Part shown: positions 19,006-27,242 of the stretch, piece after piece | Layout: every line of letters begins with the position of its first letter | How positions within the stretch are numbered: position 1 is the first letter of the stretch | Source: Paenibacillus antri | GTDB lineage: Bacteria; Bacillota; Bacilli; Paenibacillales; YIM-B00363 | Assembly (NCBI RefSeq): GCF_005765165.1 | Contig: NZ_VCIW01000003.1 | Coordinates: forward strand, 1 to 64,000 | Reading direction: 5' to 3' | Length of the DNA: 64,000 nt | The notes under the pieces: model-generated | Told to the model about the DNA's origin: nothing | Database searches by the model: none | Seen by the model: only the letters and a program-made list of their open reading frames with translations | Made by a program: the position numbers and the translations under genes

Positions 19006-20330
19006 ATGCGATCTTGCGTCTGCGAACGTTATGGATCTCCTCCTCTATTGAGCTGCTGCTGCTGCTGCCTGTTTGGCTAGCATTATACGCATGGCTTCGT
19101 CCGTCCGGGGTCGTAGGGGCTGCGATCGGGATCGCGGCGGCGTCCTTCGCGGGCGCGGCGGCGAGTCTGCGCTGGAATCGCCGCTGGCAGCAGCTCGGGC
19201 TCGGGCTGTTGATCGGAGCGGCCTTCTTCGGAGCGCTGCTGCTCGCGCGCGCCGACGAATTGCTCGCCGCCGTCATGGCGGGCGCAGGCTTCGTCGCGGC
19301 GCTGCAGGGGGTAACCGTCTCGGAGCGGATCGAAGCTCCGCAATGGCTGTGGTACGGCTTGGCTCTGTATTTCGTCGCCGCGATCGTGTATCCGCGCCTC
19401 GACGCGCTGCGGGATACGGTGACGGCGCTCACGATCGGCGGCGCCGTCAGCCTCGCGATCGCGTTGTTCGCGTCGAACGGCACGTTCCTGCGCGGCGCGT
19501 CGCTCGCGGCGAGCCGCACGCGAAGCGTGCCGGCGTCGCTGCGGCGGCATAACCGCGCGATGATGGCCGCCGTGCTGCTGGTCGTCGTCGCGCTGACGGC
19601 CGCCTTCGGGAATGCGTTCGGCAAGCTGTTATTCGCGTTCTTCCGTTGGCTGTTCGGCCTATTGCCGAACGAAGCGCCGGCGGAAGAGGCGCCCGCGCCC
19701 GAGCCGCCGCCGCAGACGATGCCGGAAGGGCTGCCGGCGGCCGAGGGGGAGCCCGGGTTATGGGCGCAAATTCTCGACATCATCGGGTACGCGATCGGCA
19801 TCGCGGCGGCGCTTGCGCTTCTCTTCTTGCTCGGGAGATGGGTGTACCGCAACGCCGGCGGACTTCTTCGCGAGTGGCTGCGCAGGCTGGCGGCGTTCCT
19901 GACCCGTTCGGGCCGAACGCCGGAAGATGCCGCTTACGTGGACGAAGAGACGACCGTCTTCTCCTGGGAGTCCGTCGGCAGGCGCGTCCGCGAATCGTGG
20001 CTCGGCCGCCTCGTCGCGCGCAGCCGCGCCGAACGGTGGGAGGATCAGCGCACGAACGCGGAGCGGGTGCGGTATTTGTACCGCCGCTGGCTGCGGGCGG
20101 CGGTCGACGCCGGATACGAGTCGCGCCGCCATCTGACGCCCCGAGAGACGGAGGCGGACGTGATCGCCTGGGCGGCTACTCGGCCTGCCGGTCGAGGCGG
20201 AACGCCGACGAGCGACGGGGGCAAGCAATCGGCGCTCGTCGAGCTGTACGATCGCGTGCGCTACGGCGACGCCGTCCCGAGCGACGAGGACGTCGAACGA
20301 ACGCGCCGCATGCTCGAGTCGAAAAAGTAG
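19002..20330 (+). CDS. DUF4129-type multi-pass membrane protein of the MoxR operon
   Basis: The ATG at 19002 overlaps the DUF58 stop; the product has 442 residues. Six or so membrane helices fill the first 230 residues, a proline-rich acidic linker (EEAPAPEPPPQ) follows, then one more helix (about 258-280) and a soluble C-terminal region. The end carries the DUF4129 pattern (RVRYLYRRWLRAAVDAGYESRRHLTPRETEADV region, with YRRWL and LTPRE as key pieces). Related operons usually encode a transglutaminase between these membrane parts. Here I see no Cys-His-Asp transglutaminase core, so the catalytic domain appears to be absent or encoded elsewhere. Confidence 0.8.
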   Translation: MNAILRLRTLWISSSIELLLLLPVWLALYAWLRPSGVVGAAIGIAAASFAGAAASLRWNRRWQQLGLGLLIGAAFFGALLLARADELLAAVMAGAGFVAALQGVTVSERIEAPQWLWYGLALYFVAAIVYPRLDALRDTVTALTIGGAVSLAIALFASNGTFLRGASLAASRTRSVPASLRRHNRAMMAAVLLVVVALTAAFGNAFGKLLFAFFRWLFGLLPNEAPAEEAPAPEPPPQTMPEGLPAAEGEPGLWAQILDIIGYAIGIAAALALLFLLGRWVYRNAGGLLREWLRRLAAFLTRSGRTPEDAAYVDEETTVFSWESVGRRVRESWLGRLVARSRAERWEDQRTNAERVRYLYRRWLRAAVDAGYESRRHLTPRETEADVIAWAATRPAGRGGTPTSDGGKQSALVELYDRVRYGDAVPSDEDVERTRRMLESKK

Positions 20331-20383
20331 GGATTTAAGCTTTCCCTCGGTAAGGCGGCGGCAGGTACATCTTTTCCTTTTGT

Positions 20384-20462
20384 CTTTAACTCAGGAACGA
20401 TTCGTTACCGATTCTACAATGTTGTAAAGGGAAAACGACTTTTTCTACTTCCTGAGTTAAAG
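20384..20462. repeat. 79-bp element with perfect 14-bp terminal inverted repeats
   Basis: CTTTAACTCAGGAA at 20384-20397 is repeated as TTCCTGAGTTAAAG at 20449-20462. The pairing continues outward in weaker form into T-rich left and A-rich right flanks. The 51 bp inside carry GGGAAAACGAC and a small ACAATGTTGT palindrome but no reading frame. It lies in the 308-bp gap between the DUF4129 gene and the SRPBCC gene. It could fold as a long hairpin in RNA or be a miniature mobile element remnant. Confidence 0.7.
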
Positions 20463-20552
20463 CAAAACGAAAAAAAGGGCGACGGCCGGAGGATGGAGGA
20501 AGGTCGGCGCGCGGGCAGGACTTTCGCGAGCCGAGAGTTACTTTAATCAGAT

Positions 20553-20589
20553 ATATTCCTTGACAGGAATATTCCTTTCGGTGTATATT
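20553..20589 (+). promoter_or_regulatory. promoter with palindromic operator over the -35 box (SRPBCC gene)
   Basis: TTGACA at 20560-20565 and TATATT at 20584-20589 are 18 bases apart. The -35 box is embedded in a perfect inverted repeat, ATATTCCT-TGAC-AGGAATAT (20553-20572), with a further ATTCCT just downstream. This is the geometry of a repressor operator. Confidence 0.7.
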
Positions 20590-20638
20590 GTAAGCATGAG
20601 GAACGTAAGTAAAATCTATTATTCTTGAGAGGCGGCTA

Positions 20639-21073
20639 ATGGATATGGAAACAGAAAAAAAAGTAACGATCACCGTAGAAACCACAGTACATACCCCGGT
20701 CGAAGAAGCGTGGAAATACTGGACGGAGCCGCAGCATATCACGAAGTGGTCTTTCGCTTCCGAGGACTGGCACGCGCCTAGAGCCGAGAACGATGTCAGG
20801 GTCGGCGGAAGCTTCGTTACAAGAATGGAAGCGAAGGACGGCAGTTTCGGATTCGATTTCGGCGGCGTGTATGACGACGTAAGAGTCAACGAGCATCTTG
20901 CTTACACGCTTGGGGACGGAAGAAAGGTCACGATCGATTTCATTCGCCAAGGAGACGATACAAGAATCGTGGAAACGTTCGAAGCGGAAGGCACCAATTC
21001 CGTTGAAATGCAACAGGCAGGCTGGCAGGCGTTCATGGACAATTTCAAAAAATACAGCGAATCCTCAAAATAA
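20639..21073 (+). CDS. SRPBCC (AHSA1/START-like) protein
   Basis: The 144-residue product has the AHSA1-type fold: an N-terminal strand KVTITVETTVHTPVEEAWKYWTEPQHITKW, described here by VEEAWKYWTEPQHITKW, a central GGSFVTRMEAKDGSFGFDFGGVY sheet and the C-terminal helix GWQAFMDNFKKY. These small cytoplasmic proteins bind hydrophobic ligands and are often paired with an ArsR repressor. No ArsR gene lies next to it, although its promoter carries a palindromic operator. The ATG follows a GAGAGGCGG site. Confidence 0.87.
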   Translation: MDMETEKKVTITVETTVHTPVEEAWKYWTEPQHITKWSFASEDWHAPRAENDVRVGGSFVTRMEAKDGSFGFDFGGVYDDVRVNEHLAYTLGDGRKVTIDFIRQGDDTRIVETFEAEGTNSVEMQQAGWQAFMDNFKKYSESSK

Positions 21074-21085
21074 GCATGGATATGA

Positions 21086-21129
21086 AACGGGACCGCCCGC
21101 AAGTCGTTTCGACTTGGGGCGGTCCCGTT
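21086..21129. terminator. bidirectional terminator between SRPBCC gene and chemoreceptor
   Basis: AACGGGACCGCCC pairs with GGGCGGTCCCGTT around an inner CAAGTCG/CGACTTG stem. The two genes converge on it. Confidence 0.85.
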
Positions 21130-21144
21130 CCGCGTCCGCGGCGA

Positions 21145-22899
21145 TTACAAGCGGAAGCGGGAGGAGGCGTCCTTCAGCTGCCGCGCCAGTTCGGCCAGCG
21201 AGCGGGCCGACTGCTCCATCGACTCCATGACGGCGAGCTGCTCCTGCGAGGCGGTGGATATTTCCTGCGTCGCGGCGGCGGATTTGGAAGAGATGTCCGC
21301 GATCTCCTGGATCGACGCGGCGATTTCCTCGGAGCCTGCCGACATCTGCTCCGACGCGGCCGTCGTCTCCTCGACTTGGCCGAGCGCGCGCCGCGCCGCG
21401 GCGTCGATCGTGCGGAACGCTTCGCCCGTCCGGACGACGAGCTCCGCGCTCTCCTGCACCTCGCGCTCGCTCGCCGTCATCGACGCGACGCAGTACTGGA
21501 TGTCGCCGCGGATTTTCTCGATCACCTGGCGAATGTCGTCGGTCGAGCGGTCGGACTGCTCGGCCAGCTTCTTGATCTCGCCGGCGACGACGCCGAAGCC
21601 GCGGCCGTGTTCGCCGGCTCTCGCGGCTTCGATGCTCGCGTTGAGCGAAAGCAGGTTCGTCTGGCGCGCGATGTCCGAGATCAGCTCCAAAATCGTCGCG
21701 ATCTCCTCCGAGCGCCGCTCGAGTCCGTGGATCGTCGACGAAAGCTCGCGCACCGCGCCGACCGCTTGCTCGATCTGCCGCACGGCTCGTTCGACGGCCT
21801 CGACGCCGCTTGAGGCGGAAGACGTCGCTTGAACGGATGAGTCGTACGCGACGGCCGACGTCTCGGCGATGCGCTGGATGCCCGAGGTCATCTCCTCCAT
21901 GGCGCGTGCGCTTTGTGCCGCGGCGGCGGACTGGGAGTCGACGCCGTGCGCGATATTTGCGATCGACTGCGTAACGCCTCGCGTCGCCTGCGCCGACTGA
22001 CCGGCGGACGCGGCCAGCTGATGTGAGGCGTCAAGAACGCTCGCGGCGCCGCTCGACACCTCCGACACAAGCGTCCGAAGGTGGGCCGCCATCGTGTTCG
22101 TATCCTCCGCGAGCAGGCCGGATTCGTCGCGCCGCTTCACCCGAAGCGGCGGGGCGTTCAGCTCGCCTTGGGCGATGCGGCGCAGCCGCGCGGAGACGAG
22201 CGAGATCGGGCTCGTGACGTAATAGGCGAACGCGACGGTCGCAACGAGACCGACGACGAGCGCGACGGCGACGGTGACGGCGATCGCTTTTTCGATCCGT
22301 TGCTGCCCTTCGTTAAAATCCTGGATATACGAGCCGGCGCTGACGATCCACCCCCAGTACGGATCCTTCTCCGCGTAGGTAATCTTCATCGCTTCCTCGG
22401 TTACGCCTTCGCCCGGCAGCGGCCATGCGTATTCGGTAAATCCGCCGCCGTTCTGCGCCTTGGCGATCAAGTCTTGGATAAAGAAGAAGCCGTCCGAAGA
22501 TCGCTCCTCCCATAGGCTTTGCCCTTCGCGCTTCGGATGGGCGACCGCCGTGCCGTCGTCGGCGAGCACGAAGAAGTACCCGTTCGCCCCGAGATCGATG
22601 TTCTTGTTGATCGGACGCGTGCCGTCCGTCCGGTAGGCCCCAAGGAGCATATCCTTCAGCTGGGATTGCGCCTGCTCGAGCGGCAGCAATCCGGATTTCG
22701 CTTGAGTATCTAAAAGCCCGATCGTTTCGACGACGAGACGAACGTTGTTCTTCAGGCTGTCTTCCAGCATGGCGTCCGTTTCCGTCGTCGAGGTTCGGAA
22801 GACGATCGTGCCTAACATGAGCGTAGGTACGGCCATGAGCAGGAAGGAGACGATCAATAATTTCCAGCGAAGCGAAAAGCGGGGACGTAAGGCTTGCAT
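21145..22899 (-). CDS. methyl-accepting chemotaxis protein with Cache sensor
   Basis: The 584-residue product has a membrane helix at about 12-33, an extracellular single-Cache domain (about 40-200, with [21 protein letters not shown] and the [11 protein letters not shown] end), a second helix at about 205-230, a HAMP domain and a long signalling coiled coil. The kinase-contact tip is present as [26 protein letters not shown]. Such receptors sense small molecules outside the cell and control CheA. No other chemotaxis genes are near, so it is an orphan receptor; the ligand is unknown. Confidence 0.94.
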   Translation of the reverse strand: MQALRPRFSLRWKLLIVSFLLMAVPTLMLGTIVFRTSTTETDAMLEDSLKNNVRLVVETIGLLDTQAKSGLLPLEQAQSQLKDMLLGAYRTDGTRPINKNIDLGANGYFFVLADDGTAVAHPKREGQSLWEERSSDGFFFIQDLIAKAQNGGGFTEYAWPLPGEGVTEEAMKITYAEKDPYWGWIVSAGSYIQDFNEGQQRIEKAIAVTVAVALVVGLVATVAFAYYVTSPISLVSARLRRIAQGELNAPPLRVKRRDESGLLAEDTNTMAAHLRTLVSEVSSGAASVLDASHQLAASAGQSAQATRGVTQSIANIAHGVDSQSAAAAQSARAMEEMTSGIQRIAETSAVAYDSSVQATSSASSGVEAVERAVRQIEQAVGAVRELSSTIHGLERRSEEIATILELISDIARQTNLLSLNASIEAARAGEHGRGFGVVAGEIKKLAEQSDRSTDDIRQVIEKIRGDIQYCVASMTASEREVQESAELVVRTGEAFRTIDAAARRALGQVEETTAASEQMSAGSEEIAASIQEIADISSKSAAATQEISTASQEQLAVMESMEQSARSLAELARQLKDASSRFRL

Positions 22900-23026
22900 A
22901 CAAAGTTTCTCTCCCTTAGATTGGATACATTTTCCTATCAGTATAATAGATCGATAGCACTAAGAGGAAGAGGGAGCGTATTAATAATTTATTGCGTTAA
23001 CGATCTAACAAAGGGATTGACAGGCG

Positions 23027-24106
23027 ATGGAAGCGAATGCGAAAATGTACACGTGTACATTCGATCGTCGGGAGGGATGGCTTACGTCGAAACGCAAACA
23101 AGTGGCGGAGCTCGCCGGCGTGTCCGAAGCGACCGTGTCTCGCGTCATGAGCGGCGTCGGCCCGATTCGCGAGGAGACGAAGCGACGCGTCCTCGAAGCC
23201 GCGGACCGGCTCGGGTATACGCCCAGCGCGATCGCCCGCAGCTTCGTGACGCAGCGCAGCGGCAACGTCGGCGTGATGCTCCCGGTCGTGCCGAAGGTGC
23301 ACTTGTTTTCCGCATACTATTTTTCCGAAATCTTATCCGGGATCGGCCATGCCGTGGAGAAGCGCGGTTACCATCTTCTCCTTCAGTTCCGGCAAGCGGA
23401 CGCGGCGCCCGACTATGAAAGCGCCTTCCGTATGCGGAAGGTAGACGGCTGCCTCATCCTCGGCGCCAAGTCGGACGTATCCGAAGCCCGCGCGCTGCGT
23501 ACGCTTCACGAGCAAGGCTGGCCGTTCTGCGTCGTCGGCCAACGGTTCGACGAGCCGTACGATCAGGTCGATGCGGACCACAGGGAAGGCGGCCGGCTCG
23601 TCGCCGAGCATCTGCTCGACTCCGGACGGAAGCGCATCGCGCTCGTGAACGGGCCTGCGTCGTTCTCGAACAGCGTCGACCGGCGGGACGGCTTCGTCGA
23701 CCGGCTGCGATCCGGCGGCGTCAAGTTCGACGAATCGCTCGAGTTCACGGGCAATTACAGCCGCAAGAGCGGATACGCGCTAGCCGAGACCTTGTACGAA
23801 CGCAGGGGGGAATTCGACGCGGTGTTCGCGGCGAACGACCGGATGGCGATCGGCTTGATGCAGGGGTTGAAGGAGAGAGGCCTGCGGGCGGGAGCGGACT
23901 ACGCCTTGGTCGGCTACGACGACTCGGACGCGTCCCGGACGACCGATCCGCCGCTGTCGACGGTGCATGTGCCCTTCTTCGAGATGGGCGTTCGCGCGGC
24001 CGAGCGTCTGCTCGACGGTATCGCGGGAGACACTGAAGAGGCCGGGCCGAGCGCGCAGCGTCTCGAGACGAGGTTTGTGACGCGGGAATCTTCCCGCTTG
24101 TCATAA
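23027..24106 (+). CDS. LacI-family transcriptional regulator
   Basis: The LacI helix-turn-helix is KQVAELAGVSEATVSRVMSG, followed by the hinge RVLEAADRLGYTPSAIARSF and a periplasmic-binding-protein-like sensor domain (GVMLPVVPKVHLFSAYYF, then AVFAANDRMAIGLMQGL). As called from ATG 23027 (359 residues), about 19 extra residues precede the usual start, and they are encoded by what looks like promoter and operator DNA. No in-frame ATG, GTG or TTG exists between codon 7 and codon 26. An out-of-frame ATG at 23077 would give MATSKRKQ if one base were missing. It heads the Gfo/Idh/MocA-ThuA locus 31 bp downstream and probably represses it. Confidence 0.85.
   Translation: MEANAKMYTCTFDRREGWLTSKRKQVAELAGVSEATVSRVMSGVGPIREETKRRVLEAADRLGYTPSAIARSFVTQRSGNVGVMLPVVPKVHLFSAYYFSEILSGIGHAVEKRGYHLLLQFRQADAAPDYESAFRMRKVDGCLILGAKSDVSEARALRTLHEQGWPFCVVGQRFDEPYDQVDADHREGGRLVAEHLLDSGRKRIALVNGPASFSNSVDRRDGFVDRLRSGGVKFDESLEFTGNYSRKSGYALAETLYERRGEFDAVFAANDRMAIGLMQGLKERGLRAGADYALVGYDDSDASRTTDPPLSTVHVPFFEMGVRAAERLLDGIAGDTEEAGPSAQRLETRFVTRESSRLS
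23044..23061. promoter_or_regulatory. 18-bp perfect palindrome, probable LacI operator
   Basis: AATGTACACGTGTACATT is fully symmetric with a central CG, as in LacI-family operators. It lies just downstream of TTGACA (23017-23022) and 100 bp before the helix-turn-helix codons of the LacI gene, so it probably mediates autoregulation. Confidence 0.7.
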
Positions 24107-24137
24107 AGGAATCATTTTCCCAAGGGAGGAATACGTT

Positions 24138-25298
24138 GTGGGCGAAATTCGCGTAGGCATGATCGGGTATAAGTTTATGGGGAAGGCGCATAGTCACGCG
24201 TACCGGGATTTGCCGATGTTTTTCCCGGAGACGACGAAGCCGGTCATGGCCGCCTTGTGCGGCCGCGACGAAGCCGGGGTAAGCGCGGCGGCGAAGCAGT
24301 TCGGCTGGGACGGCTATACGACGGACTGGCGGGAGCTCGTGAAGCGCGACGATATCGACTTGATCGACATCAACGCGCCGAGCGACGCGCACAAGGACAT
24401 CGCCATCGCGGCGGCGGCGGCCGGGAAGCATCTGTTCTGCGAGAAGCCGCTCGCGCTGACGCTGGCCGATTCCCGCGAGATGCTGCAGGCGGCGGAGCAA
24501 GCGGGCGTGAAGCATATGGTCGGCTTCAACTACCGATTCGCGCCGGCGGTGCAGCTCGCGAAGAAGCTGGTGGACGAAGGGCGGCTCGGGCGCATCTTCC
24601 ACTTCCGCGCGTGGTTCCTTCAGGATTGGATCATCGATCCGGACTTCCCGCTCGTCTGGCGGCTGCAGAAGGAAGTGGCGGGCTCGGGCTCGCACGGCGA
24701 TCTCGGGGCGCACCTCATCGATCTCGCGCACTACCTCGTCGGCGATATGAACGAGGTGATCGGCATGAACGAGACGTTCATTAAGGAACGTCCGATGCCG
24801 TCCTCGATGACGGGACTCAGCGCTAAGGGCAGCAAGGACGCCCCGCGCGGCCAAGTCACCGTCGACGACGCGACGCTGTTTATGACGAAGTTCGCGAACG
24901 GCGCCCTCGGCAGCTTCGAAGCGACGCGCTTCGCCGCGGGACATCGCTGCACGAACTCGTTCGAGATCAACGGCAGCAAGGGCAGCGTCAAGTTCGACTT
25001 CGAGCGGATGAACGAACTTCAAGTATATTTCACGGACGACGCCGAAGACGTACAAGGCTTCCGCCGCGTCCTGGCGACGGATCCGTCCCATGCGTACGCC
25101 GCGGCGTGGTGGCCTCCGGGTCACACGATCGGCTACGAGCATACGTTCATCCACGAGGTGCACGAGCTGATGGAAGCGTTCCGCGAAGATCGCCAGCCGG
25201 CGCCGAACTTCCATGACGGCGTGAAGTGCCAGGCGGTGCTGGAAGCGGTGGACCGGTCCATCGACGAACGTCGTTGGGTAGCGATCGAAGAGATGTAA
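24138..25298 (+). CDS. Gfo/Idh/MocA-family oxidoreductase
   Basis: The gene starts with GTG at 24138 behind GGGAGGA; the product has 386 residues. The Rossmann start is IRVGMIGYKFMGKAHSHAYRD, and the family EKP motif is CEKPLALTLADSREM, in which Lys is the catalytic base. The C-domain has AGSGSHGDLGAHLIDLAHYL with the catalytic His region. Members oxidise or epimerise sugars and inositols with NAD(P). The neighbours are ThuA and a second Gfo/Idh/MocA enzyme, a set common in disaccharide or glucoside oxidation pathways. The substrate is not known. Confidence 0.92.
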   Translation: MGEIRVGMIGYKFMGKAHSHAYRDLPMFFPETTKPVMAALCGRDEAGVSAAAKQFGWDGYTTDWRELVKRDDIDLIDINAPSDAHKDIAIAAAAAGKHLFCEKPLALTLADSREMLQAAEQAGVKHMVGFNYRFAPAVQLAKKLVDEGRLGRIFHFRAWFLQDWIIDPDFPLVWRLQKEVAGSGSHGDLGAHLIDLAHYLVGDMNEVIGMNETFIKERPMPSSMTGLSAKGSKDAPRGQVTVDDATLFMTKFANGALGSFEATRFAAGHRCTNSFEINGSKGSVKFDFERMNELQVYFTDDAEDVQGFRRVLATDPSHAYAAAWWPPGHTIGYEHTFIHEVHELMEAFREDRQPAPNFHDGVKCQAVLEAVDRSIDERRWVAIEEM

Positions 25299-25342
25299 TC
25301 CGGCGTTCGGCGTTTTCGACAATACGGAGGAGGAACCATACT

Positions 25343-26071
25343 ATGAGCACAAAGAAAGCGTTAATCGTCTGGGGCGGCTGGCTCGGACACCAACCGGAGG
25401 AAGTCGCAGGCTTGTACAAGGGGATTCTCGAGCCGGAAGGCTTCGAGGTCGAAGTGTCGGATACGCTCGACGCGTTCGCCGACGTCGACAAGCTTAAAAG
25501 CTTGGATTTGATCGTGCCGAACTGGACGATGGGACAAATCGAGGGCAAGCTCGCGGGTAACGTGCTGGCGGCCGTTCAATCGGGCGTCGGCATCGCGGGC
25601 ACGCACGGCGGCATGTGCGACGCGTTCCGGACGAACGTCGATTGGCAGTTCATGACGGGCGGCCAGTGGGTCGCGCATCCGGGCAACGACGGCGTCGAGT
25701 ACACGGTCAGCGTGAAGTACAGCTCCAGCCCGCTGCTCGAGGGCATCGAAGACTTCGAGGTGAAGAGCGAGCAATATTATATGCACGTCGATCCGGCGGT
25801 CGAGGTGCTCGCGACGACGCGTTTCCCGAACCCGAACGTGCCGGGGCCGCATTCGCCGAACAAGGCGGTCGACATGCCGGTCGTCTGGACGAAGCGTTGG
25901 GGCGCAGGGCGCGTATTCTACTGCACGCTGGGGCATCAAGCGAACATTATCGCGATGCCGCAGGTGACGGAAATCATGCGCCGCGGCTTCCTGTGGGCCG
26001 CGGAAGGCAAGGCGAAGGCGACGGCCGCGGCGGCGGGATCGTATACCGGCATGCAGGATAATATTTTGTAA
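25343..26071 (+). CDS. ThuA-domain (trehalose-utilisation-like) protein
   Basis: The ATG at 25343 follows GGAGGAGG; the product has 242 residues. The flavodoxin-like/glutamine-amidotransferase-like ThuA fold is seen in [31 protein letters not shown] and a C-terminal [17 protein letters not shown]. ThuA proteins take part in trehalose and related disaccharide oxidation together with ThuB-type Gfo/Idh/MocA dehydrogenases, which flank this gene on both sides. The reaction of ThuA itself is not settled. Confidence 0.9.
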   Translation: MSTKKALIVWGGWLGHQPEEVAGLYKGILEPEGFEVEVSDTLDAFADVDKLKSLDLIVPNWTMGQIEGKLAGNVLAAVQSGVGIAGTHGGMCDAFRTNVDWQFMTGGQWVAHPGNDGVEYTVSVKYSSSPLLEGIEDFEVKSEQYYMHVDPAVEVLATTRFPNPNVPGPHSPNKAVDMPVVWTKRWGAGRVFYCTLGHQANIIAMPQVTEIMRRGFLWAAEGKAKATAAAAGSYTGMQDNIL

Positions 26072-26090
26072 GAGGAGCCCTAGACGAGAC

Positions 26091-27170
26091 ATGACAACGA
26101 TTCGGGTAGGCATTATCGGAACCGGCAATATCAGCGGGATTTATTTTAAAAATTTGCAGGCGTTCGAAGGCGTCGAGGTCGTCGCCTGCGCCGATCTCGA
26201 CGTCGAGCGGGCGAAGGCGAAGGCGGCCGAGCACGGCGTGGCGAGAGGCTGCTCCGTCGACGAGCTGCTGGCCAGCCCGGACGTCGACCTTGTCGTCAAC
26301 CTGACGATCCCGGCGGCGCACGCGGAAGTATGCATTCGCGCGCTGGAAGCCGGCAAGCACGTGTACGTCGAGAAGCCGCTCGCGGTGTCCCGCGAGGACG
26401 GTCGGCGCATCGTCGAGCTCGCGGCCGCCAAGGGGCTGCGCGCGGGCGCCGCGCCGGATACGTTCCTCGGCGCGGGCATTCAGACGTGCAAGCGGCTGAT
26501 CGACGAAGGCGCGATCGGCGAGCCGCTGTCGGCCGTCGCGTTCATGATGAGCCGCGGCCACGAGCATTGGCATCCGGCGCCGGAATTTTACTATCAAGCC
26601 GGCGGCGGCCCGATGTTCGACATGGGCCCGTACTACTTGACGGCGCTCGTCGCGCTGCTCGGGCCGATCGCGGAAATTTCCGGCATGACGCGCATCACGC
26701 ATAAGGAGCGCACGATTCTGAGCGAGCCGAAGCGCGGACAGACGATTCAAGTCGAAGTGCCGACGCACGTCACGGGGACGCTCCGCTTCGCGAGCGGCGC
26801 GATCGCGACGATGATCACGTCGTTCGACATTCCGGCGGGCAGCTCGCTGCGAAACATTGAGATCTACGGTACGAAGGGGACGCTCGCGGTGCCGGATCCG
26901 AATACGTTCGGCGGTCCGGTGCGGCTGCGCCGCTTCGGCGAGACCGAGTGGGAGGACGTTCCGGTCGCGCTGCCGTACGACGGCAACTCCCGCGGCGTCG
27001 GCGTTCTCGACATGGCGAACGCGATCCGCGAAGGACGCCCGCATCGCGCGAACGACGCCCTCGCGTTCCACGTGCTCGAAGCGATGCACGGCTTCCACGA
27101 CAGCAGCGACCAAGGTGCGGTGTACCGGATGAGCAGCTCCTGCGCGTCCCCGGCGCCGCTGCATCCGTAA
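26091..27170 (+). CDS. Gfo/Idh/MocA-family oxidoreductase (second)
   Basis: The 359-residue product has the NAD-binding start [14 protein letters not shown], the EKP motif [14 protein letters not shown] and a C-domain with [21 protein letters not shown]. The gene is 19 bp after thuA and ends in a large terminator, so the operon is LacI-Gfo/Idh/MocA-ThuA-Gfo/Idh/MocA. It is diverged from the first dehydrogenase and probably acts on the next intermediate or a different carbon. Confidence 0.92.
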   Translation: MTTIRVGIIGTGNISGIYFKNLQAFEGVEVVACADLDVERAKAKAAEHGVARGCSVDELLASPDVDLVVNLTIPAAHAEVCIRALEAGKHVYVEKPLAVSREDGRRIVELAAAKGLRAGAAPDTFLGAGIQTCKRLIDEGAIGEPLSAVAFMMSRGHEHWHPAPEFYYQAGGGPMFDMGPYYLTALVALLGPIAEISGMTRITHKERTILSEPKRGQTIQVEVPTHVTGTLRFASGAIATMITSFDIPAGSSLRNIEIYGTKGTLAVPDPNTFGGPVRLRRFGETEWEDVPVALPYDGNSRGVGVLDMANAIREGRPHRANDALAFHVLEAMHGFHDSSDQGAVYRMSSSCASPAPLHP

Positions 27171-27176
27171 CGAATA

Positions 27177-27240
27177 AAACCCCGGCCGGGCCGGCGAGCG
27201 GATCGATTCCGCCGCCGGCTCGCGGCCGGGGTTTCTCTTT
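27177..27240 (+). terminator. terminator of the Gfo/Idh/MocA-ThuA operon
   Basis: AAACCCCGGCC pairs with GGCCGGGGTTT around a long inner GC-rich stem, followed by TCTCTTTG. It ends three bases before the convergent MFS stop, so it may work both ways. Confidence 0.85.
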
Positions 27241-27242
27241 GT

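Noticed and set aside
20384-20462. Third copy of the four-block palindromic element
   Set aside because: It shares only GGGAAAAC and lacks the other blocks and the spacing; it is listed as a separate repeat.
23745-25322. Minus-strand open frame of 525 codons antisense to the Gfo/Idh/MocA gene
   Set aside because: The sense frame has the Rossmann and EKP motifs; the antisense frame shows only a GC-codon mirror composition.
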